Counted from the first letter of the stretch, positions 7,201-17,430 are shown. The stretch: 64,000 nt of DNA from Shewanella seohaensis (GCF_025449215.1 NZ_CP104900.1:620001-684000), one strand, 5' to 3'. Translations and numbers: made by a program. The notes: generated by a model not told the origin, from the letters alone.

Positions 7201-10200
7201 CGGCGTTTCTCCAGCCAAAAATACAACATGGGCAGTAAATACAAGGTCGTAATGGTCGATGTGAGCAATCCGCCGATCACCACAATGGCCAAGGGTTTTT
7301 GGATTTCAGCACCTGGGCCCGAGGCGAACACTAAGGGGATCAAACCAAACATGGCGGTAGTGGCCGTCATCAGAATGGGTCTGAGTCGCCGCGCGGCGCC
7401 CTGTTCGACTCGCTCCCTGAGGCTACCGAATAAGTATTTGGTTTGTTCGTAATAACTGACCATCACTACGCCGTTAAGCACGGCGACACCGAGCAGGGCA
7501 ATAAAACCTACTGAGGCGGGCACTGAGAGGTATTCCCCGAGAGATACAAGCTGACGATACCGCCCATCATGGCAAACGGGACGTTGGCGAGGATTAATCC
7601 CGATTTTGCTAGAGAGCCGAAGGTGGTGAATAAAATCAAAGTGATCAGTGCGATAGCTATGGGGATCACCAGCAGTAAATTGCTGGTGGCGCGCTGCTGG
7701 TTTTCAAACTCGCCACCGAAGCTAACGCTATAGCCGCTGGGCAGTTTGATTTCCTTAGCGATTTTGCTGTTAAGCTCCTCCACAAAGCCCACAATATCCC
7801 GCCCTTGGACGTTGGTGGTGATCACCGAAAAGCGATTTCCCTGTTCCCGCTCGATCAGGATCGGGCCCTGTTTATAGCTCAATACCGCCACATCACTTAG
7901 GCGTTTTAGGGAATGATCTGGCATCACCAATAGCTGATTTTTCAGTTCGTTAATGTTGCTGATCTGCTCTTGGTTATTGGCTATAAGCACGGGCGTGCGC
8001 TTCTTCCCTTGCAGCACTTCGGTGACGACCACGCCTTCGAGCTGGCTCTTGAGGTAGCGGGCAAACTCCATAGTGCTCATCCCAAACCCACGGGCGAGCT
8101 CGTTATCTAAGGTGAGATTGATAAAGGGGCTGCCTTCAATCATCGCCATCTTAACGTCGACACTGCCCTGAGTGGCGGTGACCAGTTGTTCTATCTCACC
8201 GGTGAGTTTGCCTAAGGTCTCGATATCATTACCAAATACTTTAATCGCGACATCCCCAATACTGCCTGTGAGCATTTCGGAGACGCGCATCTGTATCGGT
8301 TGTGTAAAGTTAAAGTTCACGCCGGGATATTTGAGCAGCACAGTGCGGATGGCATCGATAAGCTGCTCTTTGGTCGCAAAACGCCATTCGCTGCGGGGCG
8401 CCAGCTCTAAAAACACATCGGTTTCGTTCAGTCCCATGGGATCTAAACCTATCTCATCGGCGCCGGTGCGCGCCACCATCTGCTTAATTTCGGGGATTTG
8501 GCTTAGCAGGGTTTGCTGGATCTGTTTATCGATAGCGATGGAAGCGTCGAGGGAAATCGAAGGGGATTTCTCTAATTGGAGAATAATGTCGCCCTCATCT
8601 AAGGTCGGCATAAAGGTTTTCCCCACCAGACTAAACAGGCCGAGACTGACGATCAGCAAGCTAAAGGCAATGAGCATAAAAGGCTTTTGCCAACCAAAGC
8701 AGGCTTTTAGGCTGCCAAGGTAAAGATGCTTGAGCTTTTCGATGGCCTTAGGTTCTTTCGCGGCCTTTTCGTTGACTAGGTACGAGGCAATCACGGGGAT
8801 TACGGTCAGTGATAACACCAGCGCCGACAGCATGGCAAACACTATGGTGATGGCGACTGGGGTGAAGAGTTTGCCTTCTAAACCACTGAGGGTGAGCAGT
8901 GGTGAGAACACTATGATGACGATAACCGTTCCCGATACTACCGGAATGGCGACGTCTTTGGTGGCGCGAAAGATCAAGTGCAAACGCGGCAAACGCTGTT
9001 TAGTGGCGATTAAATTCACCATGTTTTCAACTACGACCACGGAGGAGTCCACCAACATGCCGATGGCGATAACGAGGCCGCCAAGACTCATCAAGTTAGC
9101 GGAGAGATTGAAGTGATCCATCATCAAAAGGTGAACAGTGCGGCTAGCGGCAGTGATAGGGACACCACTAGCGCGGCGCGCACATTCCCTAAAAACAGTG
9201 CCAGCAATACGATGACCAACACAACGGCCTCGAATAGCGCATTGGAAATAGTCTCAATAGCGGTGTTGATCAGGTTAGCGCGGTCGTAAAAGGTGTTTAT
9301 CTGGCTGCCTTCGGGGAGAGTCAGACTGATTTGCGCCAGCTTTTCCTTAATGTTGTTAACCACTTGTGCCGTATTGGCGTCCTTGAGGGCAATGATTAAG
9401 GCTTCGGCGGTTTCGTTGCCATCCTTAGTGACGGCGCCGTAGCGCGCAAGGTGGCCAATCTGGATATCGGCGAGATCCTGCAAGCGGTAGACCTTGGCAT
9501 TATCGGCTTTGATCACTAGCTGTTTAAGCTCGTCGATATCATCGATGCGTCCCTCGGAGCGCACTATGATGGTGTCTGTACCTATGGTGAGCTTACCAGC
9601 ACCTTCGTTGTGATTATTTTCCACAATCGCCTGTTGCAGCGCGGCAAAGCTCACGCCCGCAGCCGCCATCGCCGCAGGATTGGGGCTGATGCTAAAACTC
9701 TTGGCATAACCGCCGAGGATATTCACATCGGCAACGCCGGGCACTGTGCGCAGCAGCGGCCGAATTTCCCACTCGAGTAATTGACGCCGCTCCAGCAGGG
9801 AAAGATTGGGGTTTTCGAGTGAAAACATAAAGATTTCACTCAGTGGCGTGCTCATGGGCGCCACACCGCCACTCACACCTTCGGGAAAACTATCCCAGAC
9901 CGCCGAGAGGCGCTCGCTCACCTGTTGGCGCGCCCAATAGATATCCGTGCCTTCTTCAAAATCGAGGGTGATATCGCTAATGGCGTACTTAGTGGTCGAG
10001 CGCAGAATCGATTGCCGCGGAATGCCGAGCAGTTCGGTTTCAATCGGGACGGTAATCTGGGCCTCGATTTCCTCCGGCGTCATGCCGGGAGCCTTGAGGA
10101 TAATCTTCACTTGGGTTGGGGAAATATCCGGAAAGGCATCCAAGGGAATGGCAAACCAAGCGCGTGCGCCAGCCAACATGAGGATCAGCGCCACAATCAG

Positions 10201-10248
10201 CACAAAGAGTCGCTGAGTGAGCGAAAAACGGATCACAGAGGTGAGCAT
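7197..10248 (-). CDS. Heavy-metal efflux RND pump, CzcA/CusA family (two frameshifts as read)
   Basis: Inner-membrane proton-driven pump of an HME-type tripartite system. The N-terminus MLTSVIRFSLTQRLFVLI, PLDAFPDISPTQV, TM4 region IGMLVDSSVVVVEN and C-terminal PASVGFIALLGVAVLNG are family hallmarks. The frame breaks twice: at the A-run 9126-9129 and at the C-run 7535-7538. One added base in each restores a single 1017-residue protein, the usual length. Two breaks in homopolymers, with all domains intact, argue for sequence error; a true pseudogene is the alternative. The start overlaps the adaptor end region and the stop overlaps DUF3240. Substrate metal is not evident. Confidence 0.88.
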
Positions 10249-10249
10249 C

Positions 10250-11278
10250 TTATTCGCCTCCTAAACCGAGCATGATGCCTTTCACCGCGGCAACCGACTG
10301 GGATAGGACTTGCAGCTGACTCAAGTCTTGATCGCTGGCGACAATATATTGCTCCGGGGTTGAGCCTAAGATATCGACCGTTAGCGCATTGAGCTGGTTA
10401 TCGGACCGAGTGAACACTTGGCTGTCTTGCTCCCAACTAAACACACTGTTTTTGGGGAGTAGATACACGGCCTTTTGATACTCGGGAACCACAGTCATTT
10501 GCTGGCCTAACAACAGGTTACATTCCTGCGGCACCGCCGATGACCAAGCCGTGACAAAGGCGCCTTCGGCAATCGCCGACAATGACTCAATCGCGATATG
10601 GCATTGATTAATGTTGATGGCCGATAGGGAATGTGACTGCCCCGTCGGTACATTGACTTTGACGCGGATGCTGTTATTGGGCACCAGAGAAAACAGCTGA
10701 TCCCCGGCCATATAAGGGCCGCTGATGGCATTGAGTTTAACGATACCGTCAACGGGCGCGGCGACAACTAAGGAGTCGGTAACCGCATCCGTGCTGTGGA
10801 CGCGCTCCATAAAGTGCTGCATATGCTCGTATTCGAGGTGGGTCGTGAAATAGTCCTGACTGATCTCACGCCATTTTTCGGCGCTTATACTGCCATTGGC
10901 GAGCAAAGGTTTGTTGCGCTCATAACGACTCTTGGCGAGTTGATACAGGCTCGCCGCGGCCTCGACTTGGGCGAGGTAGTGGAACACTTCTGGCCCTGTG
11001 AGTTTGACTATCGCTTGGCCTTTACTGACGCGCTGGCCTTGGCCAACGAGAAAGTGCACCTGCTGGATATTCTCGGGCGTGCTGATCCAGTAATCATTGC
11101 CGGGGAGGATTTCAACCTGCGCTGGCAATGGGCTGCCCTCATAACTGGCGACTCTTTGTGGTTGGGTGTAACTGAGGTCGAGATTGCCTAAGGCGCTAAT
11201 GGCTAAGCTTTCGGCCTGTGCCGAACCTACAACACTCGCGGATAAACAGAGAAGGCATGCGCCGTACTTGGCCATCAT
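10250..11278 (-). CDS. RND efflux periplasmic adaptor (membrane fusion protein), CusB/CzcB-like
   Basis: 342 residues with an N-terminal signal peptide ending near AQAE. The lipoyl-type half-motifs flank a helical hairpin: VHFLVGQGQRVSKGQAIVKL and LVVAAPVDGIVKLNAISGPYMAGDQLF. This protein bridges the inner-membrane pump and the outer-membrane channel. It is shorter than many CzcB proteins and lacks an obvious N-terminal metal-binding His/Met stretch. It overlaps the end of the channel gene and lies one base before the pump start, within a tight four-gene operon. Confidence 0.85.
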   Translation of the reverse strand: MMAKYGACLLCLSASVVGSAQAESLAISALGNLDLSYTQPQRVASYEGSPLPAQVEILPGNDYWISTPENIQQVHFLVGQGQRVSKGQAIVKLTGPEVFHYLAQVEAAASLYQLAKSRYERNKPLLANGSISAEKWREISQDYFTTHLEYEHMQHFMERVHSTDAVTDSLVVAAPVDGIVKLNAISGPYMAGDQLFSLVPNNSIRVKVNVPTGQSHSLSAININQCHIAIESLSAIAEGAFVTAWSSAVPQECNLLLGQQMTVVPEYQKAVYLLPKNSVFSWEQDSQVFTRSDNQLNALTVDILGSTPEQYIVASDQDLSQLQVLSQSVAAVKGIMLGLGGE

Positions 11279-12477
11279 AATGAAATTCCTAAGGCTTGGA
11301 GTTGTTGAGAATGCAGTTGTTGCAAGCTGACGCGGTTGAGCGCCAAGCGGGATTCGGTGTCGAGCGCCTCCATATAGCGGCGCAGCCAGACTTCATAACT
11401 CACCTGATCTTGATCTTTTACCTTGGCGAGTTCCTCGGTAATGGTGCGACTGAGGGCGAGCGCTTGGGTGAGTAGGCGCTGTTGCTCGACGAGGTTAGTT
11501 TGCTGGCGGACTAATTGATCCCACTGGTTTTTAAGCTCGAGTGCGCTGCGGTCAAGATTGAGACTTTGCTCGGTATTCGCTTGTTGCCATTGGGATAAAT
11601 CGCTCTGGGACAGCGCCGAGCCCAAGGTTAAGGGCACTGACACGGCTATGCCTAACTGCTGATCATCCACGCCAGTATCCGCGGTATTTTTTGCAGTGAG
11701 TGAGACGGTCCAAGGATCGCGCTCACCCGCTTGCTGAGTTTGGATCAGCAGCAGGTGTTGCTGTTGTTGCAGCTTTAGCAATTGCCATAGGGGATGTTGG
11801 GCTAAGGTCTCGGCGCCCTTGCCAAGCGGGCGCTCAGTTTCTTCTATCGCGCTTGGCATCTGATCTTGGCCCGTCAGCTGTTGATATAGGGCTAAAGATT
11901 GGGCTTGTTGCTGCAGAATGTCGGCACGGCTTAAGGCGATATCGACACTTTCCCGCTCCAGCAGCAGAGTGTTGGCCAGTGGCAATTCTCCTGCATCGGT
12001 CAGTTGTTTTTGCTGGCGATGGAGTTTATCGAGCAACTGTTGTTTGCGCTCAAGCTGCGCCAGTTTGACTTCGCTCTGGCGATATTCCCACAGGCTCTGC
12101 CTTAATAATCCCGAGAGGTACAAGGCTTGCAACGCCGTTTGTTGTTGATGAATTTGCTCGGCGAGCTGTTTTATTTGTTTATCGCTGCTGTGTAGCGCGG
12201 GCGATTTAAATGGCAAATTGACTGAGAGTTCCTGCTCGTAGCTGTTACTATTATCCAAGCTCCCGAGGTGACTTAAGCTAATGCTCGGCAGGCCGGTGAG
12301 CCAGGTCGAGCTGGATAAATTTGCCGCTTGGGTATTCGACGAAGTGAGATGAGTCAACCTCGCTTGGCTGCTCGAAAGCGCTTGGGAAAGTTCGGCTTCC
12401 GCCGCAAGACACAGGAAACTACTGCCGACTAAGCTGGTCAACAGACATAACTTGATACAAGACGAACTGACAGACAT
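11275..12477 (-). CDS. TolC-like outer-membrane efflux protein, CusC/CzcC-like
   Basis: 400 residues with a signal peptide (cleavage likely after LAAEA). The remainder is rich in Gln, Leu and Ser in long alpha-helical, heptad-like stretches (for example LAEQIHQQQTALQALYLSG), as in outer-membrane factor proteins, with two repeats of the helical barrel pattern. First gene of the efflux operon; its promoter must lie in 12478-12621, shared with the divergent LuxR-type gene. Divergence is such that no close paralogue can be named. Confidence 0.8.
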   Translation of the reverse strand: MSVSSSCIKLCLLTSLVGSSFLCLAAEAELSQALSSSQARLTHLTSSNTQAANLSSSTWLTGLPSISLSHLGSLDNSNSYEQELSVNLPFKSPALHSSDKQIKQLAEQIHQQQTALQALYLSGLLRQSLWEYRQSEVKLAQLERKQQLLDKLHRQQKQLTDAGELPLANTLLLERESVDIALSRADILQQQAQSLALYQQLTGQDQMPSAIEETERPLGKGAETLAQHPLWQLLKLQQQQHLLLIQTQQAGERDPWTVSLTAKNTADTGVDDQQLGIAVSVPLTLGSALSQSDLSQWQQANTEQSLNLDRSALELKNQWDQLVRQQTNLVEQQRLLTQALALSRTITEELAKVKDQDQVSYEVWLRRYMEALDTESRLALNRVSLQQLHSQQLQALGISL

Positions 12478-12562
12478 GAGATGATTCTGTGGTATTAAAC
12501 AATGCTGTCAGTGTAGGGATTGACGGCTGAAAGTCGTCGGGGACCTGTATCATAAATCCGCC

Positions 12563-12582
12563 TATGGTACATATGTCCCATA
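12563..12582. promoter_or_regulatory. 20-bp near-perfect palindrome in the efflux/regulator divergent promoter
   Basis: TATGGTACATATGTCCCATA reads the same on both strands except at one symmetric pair. It lies 86 bases upstream of the channel gene start and 40 bases upstream of the LuxR-type gene start, the only gap between the two transcription units. That position and symmetry are what a dimeric repressor or activator operator would show. Which protein binds is not known; the adjacent LuxR-type regulator is the obvious candidate. Confidence 0.55.
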
Positions 12583-12621
12583 AAATAATTGATTGATTTT
12601 GCTTTTATTTAGGAGTTTTAG

Positions 12622-13167
12622 ATGAAGGATATTGTCATTATTGGTCTGCTGGCACTCATCATGTGCTTTAAGCTTTTTGACATTAGTTCCGACATTCAAT
12701 TAGGCATCCCGCAATGGCATTTAGTGCAGGAAGCCATACTCTTAGTGCTCACCGCCGTTGGGGCCATCTACCTCAGTTACGATTTAATTCGCCGCTCGCG
12801 CGAGGTTAAAGCCTTAGCAAAACGCCTCGAGTACGCCGATAAAAAAATCGACAATATGTCGACCCAAATGCGCTCCGCCAGACAGGAATACAGCCAAGCC
12901 GTATCGAACCAGTTTGATACTTGGGGTTTTACCAAGAGCGAGCAGCAAGTCGCATTTTTATTGCTTAAAGGGCTGAGTTTTAAAGAAATTGCCGAAGTAA
13001 GACAGACAAAAGAGAAAACCGTGCGCCAACAGGCATCGACCATTTATGGCAAGGCCGATGTGGATGGCCGCCACACCTTTTGTGCTTGGTTTATGGAGGA
13101 TTTTATTCAAGAACATAACCAAGAACTGGCGGCAAACGAGTCCGATAGCGCCCATAAAGCCGCTTAA
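12622..13167 (+). CDS. Membrane-anchored LuxR-type (HTH) transcriptional regulator
   Basis: 181 residues. Two hydrophobic helices occupy about residues 2-20 and 35-58, followed by a coiled-coil-like stretch (about 60-95) and a C-terminal LuxR/GerE helix-turn-helix (about 100-160: KSEQQVAFLLLKGLSFKEIAEVRQTKEKTVRQQASTIY in outline, with the usual E and V positions). No receiver domain is present. A DNA-binding domain held at the membrane suggests direct sensing of an envelope signal. It is divergent from the efflux operon and probably controls it (inference). AGGAGT precedes the ATG. Confidence 0.82.
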   Translation: MKDIVIIGLLALIMCFKLFDISSDIQLGIPQWHLVQEAILLVLTAVGAIYLSYDLIRRSREVKALAKRLEYADKKIDNMSTQMRSARQEYSQAVSNQFDTWGFTKSEQQVAFLLLKGLSFKEIAEVRQTKEKTVRQQASTIYGKADVDGRHTFCAWFMEDFIQEHNQELAANESDSAHKAA

Positions 13168-13279
13168 GCTAAACTCTCAGGCTTAGTTGTTATAGCTATT
13201 TGTTATTGAAAATCGATATTGGCTGGCTTTTTGGTTCTAAACAATAATGAGCATCCCCTAAGTTCGTCGGAGGATGCAA

Positions 13280-13426
13280 TTGAAAAACTCGCTGCTGATT
13301 GTGTTTTGCCTTATTGCCTTGGTTGCATCCACGCAAACCACAGGATTACTCCGCTCGCTGATCGAATTTTCCGCCTTTTTAGGCGTACTGGGGTTGGCTT
13401 GGCGGATTAAACCCAACGCCGAATAA
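13280..13426 (+). CDS. Small hydrophobic membrane protein
   Basis: 48 residues if started at TTG 13280, which has GGAGG at the ideal distance of six bases; an ATG at 13274 in the same frame lies directly against that GGAGG and is less likely. The peptide (MKNSLLIVFCLIALVAST, then LIEFSAFLGVLGLAWRI) contains two hydrophobic segments and a short polar tail. It follows the LuxR-type regulator by 112 bases on the same strand and may be co-transcribed. Too short to assign; coding status rests on the ribosome site and composition. Confidence 0.45.
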   Translation: MKNSLLIVFCLIALVASTQTTGLLRSLIEFSAFLGVLGLAWRIKPNAE

Positions 13427-13475
13427 TGCATCCCGCGTTAGCACGTCAATTTGAGCCGCTAGGCTCAAATCCAAT

Positions 13476-14426
13476 CTATTGAAAATACAGAATATAACCT
13501 AAAGACGTAATTCCTATCGCCGCCCACAGAACCACACCCAGCAGCAAAGGCTTAGGGCCGCTTGCCCGCATTTTTTGCACCGTAATCCCTGCACCAATCA
13601 AGAACAGACACAGGACCAAGGTACGTTTCGATACTATAAACAACGTGTCGTAGAGCGGCTGAAACTGTGGCAACCAATGGGCGATTGCGATGGCTAAACA
13701 GTAAAATCCAATAAAATACGGTAGGTTAAGCTTACGTTTATCGCCGCCAAAGATCAGCGCACTGACAAGGGCGATAGGGATAATCCACAGTGCGCGCGCC
13801 AGTTTAATGGTCGTCGCGGTTTTAAGTGCTTCATCACCATAGGCAGAGGCCGCACCGACGACTGAGGAAGTGTCGTGAATCGCGATGGCACTCCACACGC
13901 CAAAATCGTATTGGCTCATATCGAGCAAATGCCCGAGGGCGGGGAATAAAAACAAAGCCACCGAGTTGAGTACAAATACACAGGCTAATGCGGTGGCGGT
14001 TTGGTCTGGTTTGGCATTAATGGCGGGCGATACGGCGGCAATGGCGCTGCCGCCACAGATGGCGGTGCCAGAGGCGATTAAGTGCCCTGTAATCGGGTCA
14101 AACTTTAAAGCGCGAGTCACCAAAAAGCCCAAGATCAGCGTAAAAATAATCGAGCCGACAATTAATCCGAGGTTATGACTGCTGGCCTCAATCGCGGCAT
14201 TGAAGTTAATCCCAAAGCCTAAGCCGATAATCGAATAGGACAGTAGTTTTTTGGTGAGGGCGGCGATATTCCAGCCGTTTGGCACCCAACCTAGGCTGGC
14301 CAAGGTAAAACCGAGCACAAGCGCCATAGGAGATGAGATAACAGGCGCGAGACACAGTAGCGCGGCGCAGATAAACACAAGGCGATGGGGTTGCTTAAGT
14401 TGCGAGACTATCGATGAAAAATTCAT
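13476..14426 (-). CDS. yeiH: YeiH/UPF0324 family inner-membrane protein
   Basis: 316 residues with about ten hydrophobic helices. The segments [17 protein letters not shown] and [18 protein letters not shown] are the two conserved signatures of the YeiH (UPF0324, putative sulfate exporter) family, and the length matches. No LysR-type regulator (YeiE) lies next to it here. It stands alone, with a 265-base gap upstream. Function in the family is poorly proven. Confidence 0.9.
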   Translation of the reverse strand: MNFSSIVSQLKQPHRLVFICAALLCLAPVISSPMALVLGFTLASLGWVPNGWNIAALTKKLLSYSIIGLGFGINFNAAIEASSHNLGLIVGSIIFTLILGFLVTRALKFDPITGHLIASGTAICGGSAIAAVSPAINAKPDQTATALACVFVLNSVALFLFPALGHLLDMSQYDFGVWSAIAIHDTSSVVGAASAYGDEALKTATTIKLARALWIIPIALVSALIFGGDKRKLNLPYFIGFYCLAIAIAHWLPQFQPLYDTLFIVSKRTLVLCLFLIGAGITVQKMRASGPKPLLLGVVLWAAIGITSLGYILYFQ

Positions 14427-14643
14427 AACGCCTTAGGTTTGCGACTGAGTGTTATCGTTCCAATCTTGGATTGTCGTATTCATCCACATAGGCATGGATA
14501 CTCGAATAAGCCAATCGAATAAGCATTGGGACGCTGACAAAGACGGGCATTATAACGATTGCGTTCAGCTTCAATAAAATCAATTTAATTTATTTTGTAA
14601 GTCAATTTTATTGAGTCTCAATGGGCAGGTAGGTTTGAGGCTT

Positions 14644-14674
14644 AAAAAGGAGAGTCGCTGATGGCAACTCTCCC
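14644..14674 (-). terminator. Intrinsic terminator of the malate-synthase-G-like gene
   Basis: On the minus strand GGAGAGT pairs with ACTCTCC (14649-14655 and 14667-14673) around an 11-base loop and is followed by five Us. It lies 18 bases after the stop at 14692. Confidence 0.75.
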
Positions 14675-14691
14675 GTGATAATTCGCGGAAT

Positions 14692-15255
14692 TTAGAGATT
14701 CACGATACGTTGCAGGCTGTAGTCGCCGCCATCTTTAGCGGTAAACAGCTTGTCTTGAATATCGTTAGCGCTTGGCATTCCTGCATGTAACAGGCTTAAC
14801 CAGTGGCGCGAGGTGGTGTTGTGTGTCTCCGTGGGTTCGGTGGCTAACTCAACGGGCGCTTCGATTTGCACATCTTCCAAATTTGCTAAATCCCGCGCGC
14901 CTATCATGCCAGTGCGGTCGAAACACAATTCAACATGGCAGCCTTGATCCTGTAACACTATGGCGCTTGGCGCATCTTTAGTACCGTTGAAGGCAACAAA
15001 CTGCTTGGTTTGGCGTAATCCGCTGTGGCTGCCGTCGGCAAAAAATGCCAGTAGGTGTTGGTAGTAAACCACATAGCTGATCACATCCTGGTGCGAACCC
15101 GCATCCAGCGGGAAATGACGGTCGAGGAACTGCTTCGCCTGGGCTAGTTTTTCATGCTCGGCCACGTTCACTTGGGCGACGGCAAGCACTTCTTCTGCGA
15201 TGAAGCTGTTTAGATTCGGTTGGATCTGGTGGCTATTGATAATTGACATATTCAT
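14692..15255 (-). CDS. Stand-alone malate synthase G-like N-terminal domain protein (no catalytic barrel)
   Basis: 187 residues. AKQFLDRHFPLDAGSHQDV, HSGLRQTKQFVAFNG, DAPSAIVLQDQGCHVEL and IGARDLANLEDVQIEAP align by eye with the region of malate synthase G that precedes the DCEDSVAAVD block. The family's catalytic TIM-barrel residues are all missing, and the Gly-Leu-His-Ile-Glu motif reads Gly-Cys-His-Val-Glu. The stop is followed at once by a good terminator, so this is not a frameshift truncation. GAGGATAC precedes the ATG. It is divergent from the DUF3612 regulator, which elsewhere accompanies glyoxylate-bypass genes. A binding or regulatory role, or an evolutionary remnant, is inference. 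Confidence 0.7.
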   Translation of the reverse strand: MNMSIINSHQIQPNLNSFIAEEVLAVAQVNVAEHEKLAQAKQFLDRHFPLDAGSHQDVISYVVYYQHLLAFFADGSHSGLRQTKQFVAFNGTKDAPSAIVLQDQGCHVELCFDRTGMIGARDLANLEDVQIEAPVELATEPTETHNTTSRHWLSLLHAGMPSANDIQDKLFTAKDGGDYSLQRIVNL

Positions 15256-15398
15256 CGCTGTATCCTCTACACATTCAAATTAAAAATTAGGGCCTTGATT
15301 TCACTTCTAATGGTTCAACGTTTGTCTTCAATTTGGTTTGTCCGACAGAGTTAATGGTTAAGCAGTGTCAGGTGGATAACCTGCCTCGATTGCTTAAT

Positions 15399-15462
15399 TT
15401 GTAGTCTAGTCTTTTTTGACTACAATTTCACAATAAAAATTTTACAATGTGAATTTTACAAA
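15399..15462. promoter_or_regulatory. Inverted and direct repeats in the divergent DUF3612/MSG-like promoter
   Basis: TTGTAGTC (15399-15406) and GACTACAA (15418-15425) form perfect 8-base arms around 11 bases. Just downstream, TTTTACAA occurs twice close together before the regulator's ATG, and TTCACA/TGTGAA make another loose inverted pair. The density of symmetric AT-rich motifs fits autoregulation by the short-chain-fatty-acid-type (RamB-like) regulator encoded next to it. Exact operator boundaries cannot be decided by eye. Confidence 0.4.
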
Positions 15463-16991
15463 ATGCGCAATGACCAGAGCTTGATGAGAAAGTCACATTT
15501 CCTAGGAACAAAAATACGTAACCTACGGAAACGTAACAATTTAACCATGGAAGATTTATCTGCACGTTGCATTCGCGTCGATGCGGGCAGTGCGCCCTCT
15601 GTGTCATATTTGTCGATGATCGAGCGTGGAAAACGCGTACCCAGTGCTGAAATGTTGGCCGTGATTGCCACGGTTTTTCAAAAGGATGTTGACTGGTTTT
15701 TAGACGATGTGCCCGAGGAAAGTGCCATCACGCCGGAGAAAGGCCGCCGTGGTGGGATCAGCGGCATGGCGCTCGAACCCAGCTTTTTGTTTTCAAATGA
15801 TATTTTGCAAATAGCCATCCCTGAAATGCTATCCCAGACTGGGATTTCGGGTCGACAATTCGCCCACTTATTAATTCGCGCCCATCAGGAACATCATCAA
15901 AACCATTTCCCCGATCTTGAACGTGCCGCGGAAGAGGTTGGGTTAAAACGTATGCCCTTATCCCTCGAGGAAATGCTGGATATTGCTAAGGGCGTAGGCT
16001 TAAAAATCAAATGGATAGATAGTACACCCCAGGAAGTGATCGACGAGCGCGGCGTAAGCTCTCATCAGTTAGTGACTTCTTTCTTCGAGCCGCCCAGCAC
16101 CATTTACATCAATAAAGTCCTTAAAAATCGCCCCAGTCGACTGAAGTACGATCTCGCCGCCCATATCGGTCATTGCGTATTGCACAACAAAGATGGGCTT
16201 AAGAGTGTGATGATCTCCGGCCGAAAACTGGAGATGGATGAAGAAGTGACAATGCAGTCTAATACCCTGAACGCACAGGATATTTTACATGCGTGGCGTG
16301 ACTTTGAGTCCAGCTTTTTTGCCGGAGCCCTGTTATGTCCTAAGGTGCCGTATCGACAATTGCTCGACCGCCACGGTTACGAAATTGAGGTGCATAAACA
16401 GCTGCAAGTGTCGGCTTCGGTCGCCATGCGGCGGATGACGGTCGTATCGCCTTATCCCCATTGGCATTATTTTGATGCCTATGCGCCGGGCAAACTCAAG
16501 GCCGTTTACCGTGGCAATGGCATTCCCCTGCCTTGGGGCAATATGCGGCTGGTGGAAGACCCTTGTCAGCACTGGGCGGTGTTTAGAATGATCAGCGAGC
16601 CCAAGGTCGGCACCTCGGCGCAAATTTCGATTTTAAATGTGGGCAATGAACCACGGATTTACTGCTGCGAGTCGATTAAGGTCGAAGACTCGGCGGGCAA
16701 CCCCATGTGCTTTGTGCCGGTATCGATTTAAATCCGGCCATTGAAGCCCAAGGTAAGGATGCACTCTCTATCGCCCATGATTTAAAAGCCGCCTGTGTGT
16801 CTGGCGGCGGCTCAGTCGCGATTCCTAAACATATTAAAAGTGATCTAGTCAGCGTGGCTAAGATATTGAATATCAACTGGATTGAACGCGGTATTAAAAA
16901 TGATGCCCGGCTTATCTGTTCCCGCGGCGCCGTCTGCCCACGGCAACCCAGCTGTTATCAAGCGGGGAAATCGCAGTGTGATGGGGCTTAA
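15463..16991 (+). CDS. XRE-family transcriptional regulator with DUF3612 (one frameshift as read)
   Basis: An N-terminal helix-turn-helix (about residues 12-65, KIRNLRKRNNLTMEDL to FQKDVDWFL) is followed by a long DUF3612 region resembling ScfR/RamB-type regulators that sense acyl-CoA or acetate status. The frame breaks at the C-run 16701-16704: before it GNP, after one added base HVLCAGIDLNPAIEAQGKDAL continues to the stop at 16991, giving 509 residues. The C-terminal part has cysteines (CSRGAVCPRQPSC) that could bind a metal. In related genomes such genes neighbour aceB/aceA; here the neighbour is a truncated MSG-like gene. Confidence 0.85.
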
Positions 16992-17046
16992 ATAAAAAAT
17001 TGACTTAAGCATGTAATTAAAAAATGTATTTTAAGGAGGATATTAA

Positions 17047-17430
17047 ATGGGTGAAATAGTTGAGATTCTGGAAGATGGAGAAGGTAAAAAAATAATTACA
17101 GCTGAAGATGCTCAGCTTGATTCGTATTTCAAAATACATCAAAGAGTTCATGCGAAAAGTGAAGAGATTTCTAAGTCCTATACTAATAATATTCTTGTTG
17201 AATTTTCTGACATAGAAGAGTTACACGAGAAAACTATTCAATCAATAAAGTCACTCTGTCCTATTAGAAATAGTATTGTTATCAGGGTTGCAGTGTTTCA
17301 TAATGAAGGTGAGGCTGCTAAATTTAACTCATTTGAAGATTTTAAAAGGCATAATATTACAAGCCCTAATCCTACAGCACAAATATCTTTAGACTATAAA
17401 TTTGTTATTCTAGATAACGAAACTGAGTGA
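17047..17430 (+). CDS. Hypothetical protein in AT-rich insert, N-terminal part
   Basis: 127 residues from an ATG with a strong AAGGAGGA site. The sequence is hydrophilic and probably cytoplasmic, with beta-strand-like runs (NSIVIRVAVF, QISLDYKFVIL). Codon use is strongly A/T-ending, unlike both neighbours. The reading frame appears to continue in another frame from 17414 (…ENYRVIAQVRSRVAEL), and removing one base around 17420-17422 would make one 335-residue membrane-anchored protein. I do not recognise any domain. Confidence 0.6.
   Translation: MGEIVEILEDGEGKKIITAEDAQLDSYFKIHQRVHAKSEEISKSYTNNILVEFSDIEELHEKTIQSIKSLCPIRNSIVIRVAVFHNEGEAAKFNSFEDFKRHNITSPNPTAQISLDYKFVILDNETE

Noticed and set aside
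7197..10248. Programmed frameshifting or separate genes for the metal RND pump pieces
   Set aside because: Both breaks are in simple homopolymers with no slippery-site plus structure, and both are repaired by one base; sequencing error is the simpler reading.
14692..15255. Malate synthase truncated by another missing base
   Set aside because: No further malate synthase sequence follows in any frame and a terminator begins 18 bases after the stop.
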